Under the pieces are notes generated by a model. The model was not told where the DNA came from, searched no databases, and worked only from the letters and a program-made list of their open reading frames with translations. Of a stretch of 64,000 nucleotides of DNA, positions 8,676-17,377 are shown in pieces. Positions within the stretch are counted from its first letter, which is position 1. Each line of letters begins with the position of its first letter. A program made the position numbers and the translations under genes. Origin of the DNA: Rikenellaceae bacterium (GTDB lineage Bacteria > Bacteroidota > Bacteroidia > Bacteroidales > Rikenellaceae); NCBI GenBank assembly GCA_015059955.1, contig SUZK01000005.1, positions 124,001 through 188,000 on the forward strand. Reading direction: 5' to 3'.

Positions 8676-8755
8676 AGAAAAATATACAATAAAATCAATA
8701 GTACCCCTACGAGGATGGCGCATAACGAGGGTTGCGGAGGGATGATGACGGATAC

Positions 8756-8797
8756 AAAAAAAGAGAAACAAGTTTGTTTTTTCTTGCTCCTCTTTTG
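8756..8797 (-). terminator. Terminator of the DUF2795 gene
   Basis: On the minus strand AAAAGAGGAGCAAG pairs with CTTGTTTCTCTTTT around an A-rich loop and is followed by a T-run. It lies 30 bases past the stop codon at 8827. Confidence 0.6.
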
Positions 8798-8826
8798 ATT
8801 ATCAGCGCATTGACTGATAAAATCTT

Positions 8827-9048
8827 TTAATATTCCTCCTCGTTAAAGAAGAAGTCATCCTTCGATGGATAGTCTGGCCAGATATCCTCAATAGACTCGT
8901 AGATATCACCCTCATCCTCAATCTCCTGAAGATTCTCCAAAACCTCCAATGGTGCACCTGAGCGTACGGCGTAGTCGATAAGCTCATCCTTTGTTGCGGG
9001 CCATGGTGCATCCTCCAACTTCGATGCAAGCTCTAATGTCCAATACAT
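8827..9048 (-). CDS. DUF2795 family small acidic protein
   Basis: 73 residues, MYWTLELASKLEDAPWPATK through DFFFNEEEY. This is a highly conserved small Bacteroidetes protein of unknown function, cytoplasmic and strongly acidic at the C terminus (IEDIWPDYPSKDD). The PWPATKDELIDYAVRSGAPL segment is the family core and may form a helix-turn-helix-like fold. It has its own promoter box at 9117-9124 and terminator, so it is a separate short transcript. Confidence 0.85.
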   Translation of the reverse strand: MYWTLELASKLEDAPWPATKDELIDYAVRSGAPLEVLENLQEIEDEGDIYESIEDIWPDYPSKDDFFFNEEEY

Positions 9049-9116
9049 AGTTATCTTAGTTTATAATTTGTTACGCTACAACACCCCACTAACGGGCTTT
9101 TCGCTTTTTTAGCGTG

Positions 9117-9124
9117 CAAATGTA
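9117..9124 (-). promoter_or_regulatory. -7 promoter box of the DUF2795 gene
   Basis: TACATTTG on the minus strand, 68 bases upstream of the start codon. Confidence 0.5.
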
Positions 9125-9196
9125 TAAATAATTTTTCTATATGCAATAATATGCATCAAAAAACTTTGACACTCAACCTCTTTTGACCAATATACT

Positions 9197-9748
9197 TTAC
9201 GGTATCCACTCTACCTCCTCGACGCCCAGACGCTCGGTAGCCAAGCGGCCAAGCGTATAGAAGTAGTCAGAGAGGCGATTAAGGTAGCACAATGCCGAAG
9301 CGTCGACATCCGCAATGTCGGCAGCACGCAGCGCTGCACGCTCAGCACGGCGGCACACCGTACGGCAGACATGGCAGAGCGACACCACGCGGTGGCCACC
9401 AGGTATTGTGAACTTGGTTATTGGGCGTAGCTCCTCGGTGTACATGTCGATAGCACGCTCCAACTCCACGACATACTCGCCACGTAGAGGCTCTATCTTG
9501 TTCTCCCCTCCGCAGCCAACGGCCAGCAGTGCCGCAACACCCATAAGGCGCGACTCTATATGGTGCAACTCCTCGACAATAGGAGCCATACTATCGCACT
9601 CACGCATAGTATCGGCAAGCAGAGCTACGTATGCCGTAAGCTCATCGACACTTCCATAGGCCTCGACACGCAGGTCGCACTTCGATACGCGCTCGCCACC
9701 AATAAGCGAGGTTGTACCCTTATCACCACTCTTGGTATATATCTTCAT
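9197..9748 (-). CDS. Corrinoid adenosyltransferase, PduO type
   Basis: 183 residues from ATG 9748 (MKIYTKSGDKGTTSLIGGER). PduO-type enzymes transfer the adenosyl group of ATP to cob(I)alamin to make coenzyme B12. The N-terminal TKSGDKGTTSLIGG loop is the ATP-binding signature. The downstream VEAYGSVDEL and the C-terminal CRRAERAAL...LNRLSDYFYTLGR segments carry the conserved Arg and Asn residues. Cytoplasmic. It is the last gene of a probable three-gene operon (flavoprotein, 170-aa protein, this gene); a B12 role for the other two is not shown. Confidence 0.93.
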   Translation of the reverse strand: MKIYTKSGDKGTTSLIGGERVSKCDLRVEAYGSVDELTAYVALLADTMRECDSMAPIVEELHHIESRLMGVAALLAVGCGGENKIEPLRGEYVVELERAIDMYTEELRPITKFTIPGGHRVVSLCHVCRTVCRRAERAALRAADIADVDASALCYLNRLSDYFYTLGRLATERLGVEEVEWIP

Positions 9749-9783
9749 AATCGTACTGTTAATTAGCATATTAGCCCGAAGCG

Positions 9784-10296
9784 CTACAAGCGGAAGCGCT
9801 GCAAGGGCAGATGGTTATTAAAAATGAGCAGGTAGGCACGATTATCCACCGTCGTCGATGGGTGAGCATCTATTATGCCACTCGACACCTCCCAGCGCTC
9901 GGCCGTATAGTAGGGGCTCATGATGCAGAGCGTGGTGCCATGCTCTTGAGCAAAGGCCGCATACTTGGCAAGGTCCGATGGCGCTATATCTACCGTTGCA
10001 ACAATAAATTTCGCCTCCCTAAGCTCGTTGATAGCCCAGTTATCGTAGTCGCAATGCGTAACCAAGTTTTGCAGCTGCACGGCGCGACGCTTGGCAACAC
10101 CAGCGGCCATCAGCGCATCGTACAGCGGATGCTCGCTGCTCTTCAACTTCGAACACATAAACACCTGGCGCACAATATTGTATATATATGGCGAGTGTAC
10201 TCCATGACCTCTGAAGTAGCGTGCACGACGTAGGCGCGACGAGAGGTGCTTCAGGCCATAGAGGCGTTGTTTGAGTGTTCGTCCTGAGCGTTTCAT
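9784..10296 (-). CDS. Conserved hypothetical protein with HGVHSPY motif
   Basis: 170 residues from ATG 10296. The N-terminal part is very basic (MKRSGRTLKQRLYG, SSRLRRARYFRG) and is followed by HGVHSPYIYNIV. That motif is typical of a Bacteroidetes group annotated as SAM-dependent methyltransferases, but no clear SAM-binding glycine motif is visible and the protein is shorter than those, so it may be a reduced or divergent member. The gene begins 4 bases after the stop of the upstream flavoprotein gene and ends 35 bases before the adenosyltransferase start, so all three are probably co-transcribed. Confidence 0.6.
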   Translation of the reverse strand: MKRSGRTLKQRLYGLKHLSSRLRRARYFRGHGVHSPYIYNIVRQVFMCSKLKSSEHPLYDALMAAGVAKRRAVQLQNLVTHCDYDNWAINELREAKFIVATVDIAPSDLAKYAAFAQEHGTTLCIMSPYYTAERWEVSSGIIDAHPSTTVDNRAYLLIFNNHLPLQRFRL

Positions 10297-10300
10297 AATC

Positions 10301-11551
10301 CTACTTTTTAAGCTGTCCCGCAAGACGGCCTGTCGAGAAGGCAATCTGCATATTATAGCCACCCGTATTAGCATCTATATCGAGAACCTCGCCAGCAAAG
10401 TAGAGGCCCTTGACGCGCTCCGACTGCATGGTGTACCTGTTTACCTCCGAGCAGTCGACACCGCCCGCCGTGACGATAGCATACTGGAATGGGGCGTAGT
10501 CGGTGATGGGGAATACCATGCCCTTCAATATCTTGACAAGGCGTAGCTTCTCCGCCTCGGTGAGCTTGCTCACATAGGTCTTCGAGTGGAAGTCTACCTC
10601 CTTAGCTAAAGGCACCACCATCTGCTTGGGTACAAGCTTACGCAGAAGCTCCGAGAAGAACTCCGAGGGTTGCATCTCAGCTATCTCGCGCTCGATACGT
10701 GCAAGCAGAGTCTGCTCATCGAGAGCGGGCTTAAGGTCAACAACAATCTTCACGCGCTTCTCGTCGATGATGGCATCCACCACATCGCGGCTGAGGCGTA
10801 GTGCCACAGCACCCTCGATGCCTCGTTCCGAGAAGCCGAGCTCACCAAACTCCTCCTGCACAAGCTCGTTGTCTACATATAGCTTTGCGCCTACGTTTTT
10901 AAGTAGCAAGCCATTGAGATACTCCTTCTGTGGGTGCGATGTCACAAGCGGGGTTAGCGATGGACGCACTGGCTCGATGTTGTGACCTACGGATGCTGCG
11001 AAGTCGTAGCCATCGCCCGTAGAGCCTGTCGAGGGGTAGCTGACACCACCCGTACATACGATAACGGCCTCGGCCTCCTCGCGACGTTCAAAGCCACGAG
11101 CATTGCGATATCTTACGCCAGTGACCTTATCGCCCAAGGTCTCGATAGCCGTAACCTGTGTCTTATATACTATCTTGACTCCCTTATCCTCGCAATAGTC
11201 GACTAAGGCGTTGGCTATATCCCACGCCTTACCACTCTTGGGGAAGACGCGCTCGCCACGCTCCGTCTCAAGCTTCACACCTATGCGCTCGAAGAACTTG
11301 ATTGTAGCGCGGTTGTTGAACTCGGCGAAGGCCACCGAGAAGAACTCTTGGTTGGTGCGCACCCTCTCCAAGAACTCCTCCGCAGGGCGCGCATTCGTAA
11401 GGTTACAACGACCCTTACCCGTGATGCGTATCTTACGTCCCGCCTTCTCCATCTTCTCCATAAGGAGCACCGAGCGACCACTCATGGCTGCTGTGCCTGC
11501 CGCCATAAGACCCGCAGCTCCAGCGCCTATAACTATAACATCGTATGCCAT
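10301..11551 (-). CDS. NAD(P)/FAD-dependent oxidoreductase, HI0933/BaiN family
   Basis: 416 residues from ATG 11551 (MAYDVIVIGAGAAGLMAAGT). The dinucleotide-binding GxGxxG motif at residues 8-13 is followed by GRKIRITGKGRCNLTN, the HI0933-family signature. A second nucleotide-binding region (EAVIVCTGGVSYPSTGSTGD) and the C-terminal GLYFAGEVLDIDANTGGYNMQ loop are also present. These are soluble flavoproteins; BaiN acts on bile-acid intermediates, but most family members have no proven substrate, so none is assigned here. First gene of the operon with the 170-aa protein and adenosyltransferase. Confidence 0.88.
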   Translation of the reverse strand: MAYDVIVIGAGAAGLMAAGTAAMSGRSVLLMEKMEKAGRKIRITGKGRCNLTNARPAEEFLERVRTNQEFFSVAFAEFNNRATIKFFERIGVKLETERGERVFPKSGKAWDIANALVDYCEDKGVKIVYKTQVTAIETLGDKVTGVRYRNARGFERREEAEAVIVCTGGVSYPSTGSTGDGYDFAASVGHNIEPVRPSLTPLVTSHPQKEYLNGLLLKNVGAKLYVDNELVQEEFGELGFSERGIEGAVALRLSRDVVDAIIDEKRVKIVVDLKPALDEQTLLARIEREIAEMQPSEFFSELLRKLVPKQMVVPLAKEVDFHSKTYVSKLTEAEKLRLVKILKGMVFPITDYAPFQYAIVTAGGVDCSEVNRYTMQSERVKGLYFAGEVLDIDANTGGYNMQIAFSTGRLAGQLKK

Positions 11552-11570
11552 ATATTCGTAATTAATCAAA

Positions 11571-11578
11571 CAAAGGTA
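11571..11578 (-). promoter_or_regulatory. -7 promoter box of the flavoprotein operon
   Basis: TACCTTTG on the minus strand, 19 bases upstream of the ATG. A second match, TATCTTTG at 11612-11619, could be an alternative start of transcription. Confidence 0.5.
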
Positions 11579-11771
11579 GTAAAAAAAGTTGAAAGAGCAA
11601 TGATGAATGCTCAAAGATAAGATATTTCACCTCGGCGACACGCATCATTGAGGAATCCATGGTGCGCTGAGTAGATAACATAAAATGGAGTAGCATAGGC
11701 ATTATGAGGTTCAAAACATACCCCACTCGGCCTATACTACCCCACCTTTACAGCTATGAGTTGTCCACCAA

Positions 11772-12548
11772 CTATTTGCTGTATATCACCTCATTGACGC
11801 CACAGTACGAGAGTTCCACGCGTGATGGGTCGGGAAAGCCATAGAGCGCAGCATCAACAACGTCGATTGTATCATAGAGCTTATCCTCGCACGTAATCTT
11901 CATCTTGCCGCGCACCATGCCGTAGAGCTCGCGATAGACAACAGGAAGGGTCTTGGTTATCTCGGTAGTTAGCGTTATAGGCTTGCTCTTGCTCGACTCA
12001 TCGTCAACCATAGTAATTGTTCCGCTATACTCCACAATGGCCTCAAGCGACTCATAATAATCGCTCGCATCATCCTCCATGCGATAGTTAACACGGAGCG
12101 TAGCCTCGCCTCGCGAAGCACCGCAGTAGAGCCTATCGAACGTCGCCTCGAAGCCATCGCCCGACGGCTGGAGGATAAGATGGAACCTATTGCCACTATT
12201 GCAGCTCACCTCCCAACAATATCCACTCGTGGTATCGATAGTTGTGGTAATAAAGGTATCGTAATTTGTCTTTCGCCTTATATCGTATACGCCATTGCCC
12301 ATCTCTACCGTACAGTTAGGGAAGTTGGCCTCAATATAGGCCTCGTTATCGACATCGTTCGACAACATATAATGCAGGTGCGCGACATCGCGGAATATAC
12401 TATTTATGTATGTCAAGTCATCGAGCGTGGCATACCATATAATACGCGCCACACGCTCTGGGCGTTTGGAATGCTCGTTATCGATAGTACAACCCGTGTG
12501 TAGCAGCGACATGGCCAACACCATTATATATATGTAGTAGCGTCTCAT
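11772..12548 (-). CDS. Putative lipoprotein of unknown function
   Basis: 258 residues. The signal sequence ends in LLHTGC, a lipobox, so the mature protein starts at about Cys20 and is membrane-anchored. The mature part is mainly predicted beta strands without a recognised domain. It follows two outer-membrane barrel genes on the same strand with a 26-base gap and is probably in the same operon, suggesting it works at the envelope. No function can be given. Confidence 0.7.
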   Translation of the reverse strand: MRRYYIYIMVLAMSLLHTGCTIDNEHSKRPERVARIIWYATLDDLTYINSIFRDVAHLHYMLSNDVDNEAYIEANFPNCTVEMGNGVYDIRRKTNYDTFITTTIDTTSGYCWEVSCNSGNRFHLILQPSGDGFEATFDRLYCGASRGEATLRVNYRMEDDASDYYESLEAIVEYSGTITMVDDESSKSKPITLTTEITKTLPVVYRELYGMVRGKMKITCEDKLYDTIDVVDAALYGFPDPSRVELSYCGVNEVIYSK

Positions 12549-12574
12549 ATCCTCTCAATTTTATCGTTACTAAA

Positions 12575-13309
12575 CTAAAAGCGCACGCCCAAGCCGGCAC
12601 GCAGACTGCCGCTAATACCTGAGCCAATCTCGACATAGCCATAGAAGCGGCGACCTACACCTAAGCCGACGAACGTAGCGTCGTACATTGGGTATATCTC
12701 GTTATAATCGTAGACAATACGTGCCACAGCACCCACACCTATCGACGAGTACATTGTCACCCACTCGCGGCGCAGCCAGTCGAAGCGCACGTTGAAGATT
12801 GCCGAGGCGACAACAAGGTAGTCGCGATAGAGTAGCTCGTCGGTGATAACGTGGCGGCGCGACCTCGTTGTAAAGCCTGCATATAGCTTAGCACCTAACG
12901 ACAGGCCATCCTTAACCTTGTAGCCATACTCAAGATTTATGGCGCTGACAAGCCTCTCCTTACCCCAATAGTATCTCTCTTCGGCCAACCTATTGCTAAG
13001 CGTCGGCTCGTCGTATATGCTCAATGGCTCACCATCGATATAGAAGTCAAACAGCAATGCCTGAACGAGGCTCGGCAGACCCATACCCACCTGAATAAAG
13101 TTCTTATAGTTGACACATGGGATATCGACCTGAGGGGGCACAACAGGTGGCTCAGGTGTTGCGACAAAGGCATCATTCCCCACCTCATACTGCTGCCAAG
13201 CGTATGCCGTGACGCTACTCTTGATATCGTCACGTGTTATCATCTCTTGTGCCGAGACTACGCCAATAGCCATAAACAGGGCTACGGCACATATCACAAA
13301 TCTACGCAT
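12575..13309 (-). CDS. Outer-membrane beta-barrel protein (paralogue 1)
   Basis: 244 residues with a signal peptide cut after VVSA. The C-terminal half alternates polar and hydrophobic residues and ends with a phenylalanine (GLGVRF), typical of outer-membrane barrels. GLGVGRRFYGYVEIGSGISG aligns with GISVGRDLFGYLDIGAGSRG of the gene at 13312, so the two are paralogues. The gap between them is only 2 bases, so they are co-transcribed. The N-terminal half (VTAYAWQQYEVGNDAF and a proline-rich PEPPVVPPQVD) differs. Specific function unknown. Confidence 0.75.
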   Translation of the reverse strand: MRRFVICAVALFMAIGVVSAQEMITRDDIKSSVTAYAWQQYEVGNDAFVATPEPPVVPPQVDIPCVNYKNFIQVGMGLPSLVQALLFDFYIDGEPLSIYDEPTLSNRLAEERYYWGKERLVSAINLEYGYKVKDGLSLGAKLYAGFTTRSRRHVITDELLYRDYLVVASAIFNVRFDWLRREWVTMYSSIGVGAVARIVYDYNEIYPMYDATFVGLGVGRRFYGYVEIGSGISGSLRAGLGVRF

Positions 13310-13311
13310 AA

Positions 13312-14055
13312 CTACTTTTTAGTCTTATTATTAAAACGATAGCCCACACCGAAACTTATAACTCCACGCGAACCAGCGCCTATGTCTAAGTAGCCGAAGA
13401 GGTCACGGCCAACACTTATACCGACAAAGGTAGCATCGAATGCCACGTCGGGTAGCACATACCTGTCCTCAACGCGCTCGGTAAACGAGAGCGAGAGACC
13501 GAGGCCCACACCCGAATAGAGTTGCACGATACCGCGGCGCAGCCATGCAAAGCGCACGATGGGCATAAGCGTAATATTGTGGCTCATGTATGTATAGACA
13601 CGGCTACGCTTGGGGTATGGGTATGCCTCGTATAGATTATCGAAGCCTCCCGACCATACCGCTGCACCACCAAAGTAGAGCCACTCCTTGAACCATCTAC
13701 CACCCTCAACACCAATTGTATACCAACGAGGGTTGCTCGATGTATAGGAGCCGTCATCAACCTGACAGAAGTCCCACGCAGGAGTCCAACGTGCATCTGT
13801 CGTATAGCCCAAAGGGGTATAGGCCGAGTATGCCAAGCCTAAGCGTATCTCATGCGCACCCACCGAGACGGGAATACCCATACGCTGCGCATCACCCATA
13901 GGACTTTTATGGGGCGTAAACTCCACCTTGTAGACACCCAACGAGTCGCGGAACGTATACCGATATTGTGCCTTAGCAACCACTGGCAAGGCAACAACTA
14001 AAAGCAAAATGGTTAGAAACTTTGTAAACGATAGACTCCTCATAGCCACATCCAT
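13312..14055 (-). CDS. Outer-membrane beta-barrel protein (paralogue 2)
   Basis: 247 residues from ATG 14055; a start four codons in (MRSLSF) is equally plausible. A signal peptide ends VVAKA. The barrel region contains GAHEIRLGLAYS and the paralogue motif GISVGRDLFGYLDIGAG, ending GVGYRF followed by a short basic tail NNKTKK, so the terminal aromatic signature is not at the very end. First gene of an envelope operon with paralogue 1 and the lipoprotein. A related barrel is encoded at 24254. Function unknown. Confidence 0.75.
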   Translation of the reverse strand: MDVAMRSLSFTKFLTILLLVVALPVVAKAQYRYTFRDSLGVYKVEFTPHKSPMGDAQRMGIPVSVGAHEIRLGLAYSAYTPLGYTTDARWTPAWDFCQVDDGSYTSSNPRWYTIGVEGGRWFKEWLYFGGAAVWSGGFDNLYEAYPYPKRSRVYTYMSHNITLMPIVRFAWLRRGIVQLYSGVGLGLSLSFTERVEDRYVLPDVAFDATFVGISVGRDLFGYLDIGAGSRGVISFGVGYRFNNKTKK

Positions 14056-14077
14056 ATTTTCGCTTATTTTCTTAATG

Positions 14078-14085
14078 CAAATTTA
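14078..14085 (-). promoter_or_regulatory. -7 promoter box of the barrel operon
   Basis: TAAATTTG on the minus strand, 22 bases upstream of ATG 14055. Confidence 0.5.
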
Positions 14086-14340
14086 GACATATCTAAGCGT
14101 ATGACCAAATTTTGGGCTCACTATTTTTTCCATTCGTAGACAAAACAACCGCTGAAAATCAACGAGTTACACGGTGATAATTTATTAATTTTTCAATCCG
14201 CTGACAATCAGCGCCTTATACACAATACATTAATATACAAGAGGTTAAATCAATCTTGATTAAAAATTTGCTTCACTAAACGCCATTCGCGACATACGCA
14301 GTTTTTCGCCGTTCGAAGAGCAACTTCACCAAATTTAGCT
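14086..14340. other. Divergent intergenic region with repeated inverted motif
   Basis: No gene seen. The AT-rich stretch separates the barrel operon from the PHP/EptA operon. A perfect inverted repeat CGCTGA-CAA-TCAGCG lies at 14199-14213 and an imperfect version CGCTGAAAATCAACG at 14150-14164. These could be operator sites for one regulator acting on either operon. Confidence 0.4.
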
Positions 14341-14348
14341 TATCTTTG
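14341..14348 (+). promoter_or_regulatory. -7 promoter box of the PHP/EptA operon
   Basis: TATCTTTG on the plus strand, 18 bases before the start codon at 14367. Confidence 0.6.
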
Positions 14349-14366
14349 CGCTTATGTAATTGATGT

Positions 14367-15599
14367 ATGCGACGCTACCTACAAATAATGAAGAGCACCC
14401 TTATTGGCGCACCACGTTGGGCTAAGATAACAATCAAGACGTTACTTACGCTCATCATTGCGCTGATGATGTTCATTGTGGTAACGAGCGTCAGCTTAGT
14501 ATACGACTTTGCTGAGCCACGTCCATTTAGCGGTCCGGACATATACAACCCATACCGAAATGTAGATACGACACTTGGTTGGAAGCGTGCAGCGTTGCAC
14601 ACACACTCGCGTGTCGAGGGCATATTCAACGAGTGCGACTTCACGCCACAGCAGATAGTCGACAAATACTACGACTTGGGCTACGAGGTTGTCCACTTCT
14701 CGAACCACAACGAGCATACACACCACCCCACCAAGGGGCACGTTAAGATATATGAGCACGGCTACAACATTGCCAAGCTACATATGAACGTATACGGCAG
14801 TGAGGGGGTCATGCTCTTCGACCCATTTATGCCACTCTTCGACTTCCAGCGTCAGTTTAAGCTCGACCTGCTATCGAAGGATGCAGACCTCGTGCAGCTA
14901 AACCACCCTCGACGCACAAAGGGTATAGACAAGGAGACATTGCAGCGTCTCGGTGGCTACAAGGTAATTGAGCTTAGTCGCGTAATCGAGGAGGAGCAAC
15001 GAGAGTGGGACTGGGCGCTGAGTGCTGGTCGCTACCTCTTTGGCGTATATACCGACGATATGCACTTCTTGGACCGCAGTGATGCCGTGGCACGCCGCTC
15101 GACGATGCTCAACACCCCATCCGAGAGCTACGACGATGTGGTGGCAACGCTCAACGACGGAGCCTATTACTCGCTCTACACGCCCGACTACGGAGCTGGC
15201 AACTGGGAGATAAAGCGCGAGATGAACCTCGCCATACCTCGCATACGCTCCATAGGCGAGAGCGACGGCGATATCTACGTATCGTTCAGCGAGGTTGCCG
15301 ACAGCATACGCTTTACGGGGCAGGACCAGCGTCTACTACACACCGCATACAGGTGCGATAGCGCAGGCTACACGATGGCCGACGATGACAGCTACGTGCG
15401 CATCACGGCCTACTTTGCAGATGGTGAGCGCATCTATACAAACGCCTTTGCGCGATACGATGCCGACAAGATGGAGAGCCCATTCGAGATGGAGCATCAC
15501 AGCGTAAATACGCTGCTTACTATATTGTATAACACACTGCTACTTGCGATAATAACAGCTCTCGGAGTGGCACTTTATAAGGTTTTAAGACGATGGTAA
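14367..15599 (+). CDS. Membrane-anchored PHP-domain protein
   Basis: 410 residues (a second ATG at codon 8 is possible). One membrane segment near the N terminus (about 25-45) and another at the C terminus (about 385-405) flank a PHP-like domain. Metal-binding motifs are visible in order: ALHTHSR (about 75), HFSNHNEHTHH (about 112-122), NHPRR (about 180) and YTDDMH (about 230). PHP domains are metal-dependent phosphoesterases. Being membrane-bound and overlapping the phosphoethanolamine transferase gene by 7 bases, it may act on a phosphorylated envelope molecule; that link is inferred from context. Confidence 0.75.
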   Translation: MRRYLQIMKSTLIGAPRWAKITIKTLLTLIIALMMFIVVTSVSLVYDFAEPRPFSGPDIYNPYRNVDTTLGWKRAALHTHSRVEGIFNECDFTPQQIVDKYYDLGYEVVHFSNHNEHTHHPTKGHVKIYEHGYNIAKLHMNVYGSEGVMLFDPFMPLFDFQRQFKLDLLSKDADLVQLNHPRRTKGIDKETLQRLGGYKVIELSRVIEEEQREWDWALSAGRYLFGVYTDDMHFLDRSDAVARRSTMLNTPSESYDDVVATLNDGAYYSLYTPDYGAGNWEIKREMNLAIPRIRSIGESDGDIYVSFSEVADSIRFTGQDQRLLHTAYRCDSAGYTMADDDSYVRITAYFADGERIYTNAFARYDADKMESPFEMEHHSVNTLLTILYNTLLLAIITALGVALYKVLRRW

Positions 15600-17218
15600 A
15601 TTTCAAGGAGTTGGGCACCACGGTGTCGAGATACGCCAAGCTGGCATACGACAAAGCGAAGGAGTGGATAAAGAGATTTTGGGCGCTTGTGCGTCGCCCC
15701 ATTGACGTAACAAAGCTCGCGCTGATACTCAGCATCTTCACGTTTATCTACAACATACCTCTTATTAAGATGGTCGTAAATAGCGTGGATAGCGACTTCA
15801 ACGGCTTTATGATAAGCACAAGCGTGGTTATCCTGCTGCTTGTGCTCAACTATCTACTCTACTACATACTACTCTACTGCTTCCGCGTGGTGGGTAAGTA
15901 TTTGATTGCCTTCACCTTCATTGGCAATGCCATCTGCCTATACTTTATCAACGGCTACAACACGCTGATTACAATGGAGATGATGGGCAACGTATTCAAC
16001 ACACGCCCATCCGAGGCCGGTGGCTTCTTCTCGCTCTCGGCAGTGCTATACTTCCTGATATTGGGTGTGATACCCGCCGTCTGCGTCGTTGCCACACGCA
16101 TCAACTACCGCTCTATATGGCGCTTCCTCATATCGTTGGGAGTGACACTCGCCATTGTTTGTAGCACGGTTGTTGTCAACAAGCACAACATCCTCTGGAT
16201 TGACCGCCATGCGCCACGCATCGGAGGCTTGGCTATGCCATACAGCTATACGGTAAATACTATACGCTACATCCACCGTATGATACTCATGAACCGCAAG
16301 GAGAAGCCTCTGCCTGATGCCACAATTACCACCGACACGCGCGATGTCGTGGTGCTTGTAATTGGCGAGTCGGCACGTAGCGCCAACTTCTCACTCTATG
16401 GCTACAAGCGTTGCACCAACCCTATGCTTGAGCAGGAGAGGGAGCTCATCGTGCTTGATGCCACCTCGGCATACACCTACACCACGGCGGGTGTGAAGGC
16501 CATCATCGACCACAAGCCTACCGAGGAGCTATATGAGATACTCCCCAACTACCTATACCGCAATGGCGTGGATGTCATCTGGCGCACCAGCAACTGGGGA
16601 GAGCCTCCACTACATATCGACAAGGTATACAAGCGCGAGGATTTGGGCAAGCGCTACGGCATGGATGACGACTACGACGAGACGCTTATTGCAGGCCTTG
16701 CCGAGGAGATATTGGCAAGCGACGAGAAGAAGACCTTGGTCGTTATACATACCAGCACCAGCCACGGCCCCGAGTACTTCAAGCGCTACCCCTACGAGTT
16801 CGAGGAGTTTACGCCTGTATGCACCGAGGTTGAGATGTCGAAGGCTAACCGCTCGGAGCTTATCAACGCCTACGACAACACCATACTCTACACCGACTAC
16901 ATGCTATACACCATCATCGAGGAGCTACGCAGCCTTCCTGATGATATGCGTCGCTGCATGATTTTCGTGTCGGACCACGGCGAGTCGTTGGGTGAGAGTG
17001 GCATCTACATGCACGGCCTACCTCTCGACATAGCACCACGCGAGCAGTACGAGATACCCTTCCTTGTCTGGAACTCCGACCCATATACCCACGTTAAGGA
17101 CATCAACTCAGTGGGACAGTACCACGTATTCCACAGCGTGATGTCTTATCTCGGTATGACAAGCCCAATCTTCAACGAGGACAAAAATATATTTTGGTAC
17201 GAAGAGAGGCCGAACTAA
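15593..17218 (+). CDS. EptA-like phosphoethanolamine transferase
   Basis: 541 residues. Five hydrophobic segments occupy about residues 45-200, followed by a periplasmic sulfatase-fold domain. VIGESARSANFSLYGYKRCTNP carries the metal ligand Glu259. The nucleophilic threonine is in TSAYTYTTAG (Thr297 or Thr298), and the second metal site includes SDHGESLGE. This family moves phosphoethanolamine from phosphatidylethanolamine to lipid A or surface glycans, often giving polymyxin resistance. The cysteines usually found around the nucleophile are absent. It starts inside the end of the PHP gene, so translation is probably coupled. Confidence 0.88.
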   Translation: MVNFKELGTTVSRYAKLAYDKAKEWIKRFWALVRRPIDVTKLALILSIFTFIYNIPLIKMVVNSVDSDFNGFMISTSVVILLLVLNYLLYYILLYCFRVVGKYLIAFTFIGNAICLYFINGYNTLITMEMMGNVFNTRPSEAGGFFSLSAVLYFLILGVIPAVCVVATRINYRSIWRFLISLGVTLAIVCSTVVVNKHNILWIDRHAPRIGGLAMPYSYTVNTIRYIHRMILMNRKEKPLPDATITTDTRDVVVLVIGESARSANFSLYGYKRCTNPMLEQERELIVLDATSAYTYTTAGVKAIIDHKPTEELYEILPNYLYRNGVDVIWRTSNWGEPPLHIDKVYKREDLGKRYGMDDDYDETLIAGLAEEILASDEKKTLVVIHTSTSHGPEYFKRYPYEFEEFTPVCTEVEMSKANRSELINAYDNTILYTDYMLYTIIEELRSLPDDMRRCMIFVSDHGESLGESGIYMHGLPLDIAPREQYEIPFLVWNSDPYTHVKDINSVGQYHVFHSVMSYLGMTSPIFNEDKNIFWYEERPN

Positions 17219-17280
17219 GGGTAAACGCGATAATCGAGAACTTTTTTGACGAAATATTTGGATTTTTAGAAAATAAATAC

Positions 17281-17288
17281 TATATTTG
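17281..17288 (+). promoter_or_regulatory. -7 promoter box of the biotin-dependent carboxyltransferase gene
   Basis: TATATTTG on the plus strand. Its last base is the first base of a 14-bp palindrome that would cover the transcription start. Confidence 0.6.
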
Positions 17289-17301
17289 TTATTCGAATAA
17301 C
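17288..17301. promoter_or_regulatory. Palindromic candidate operator
   Basis: GTTATTCGAATAAC is a perfect 14-bp palindrome placed at the expected transcription start. A further half-site, TTATTCGA, follows at 17313-17320. The position suits a repressor sensing carboxylate or biotin status, but the regulator is unknown. Confidence 0.5.
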
Positions 17302-17377
17302 AGCAAACACGCTTATTCGAGAACCAACAGAAGAGTATTAAACCTAAAAACTAACTAAATAAACCATTGTGAAAGCT

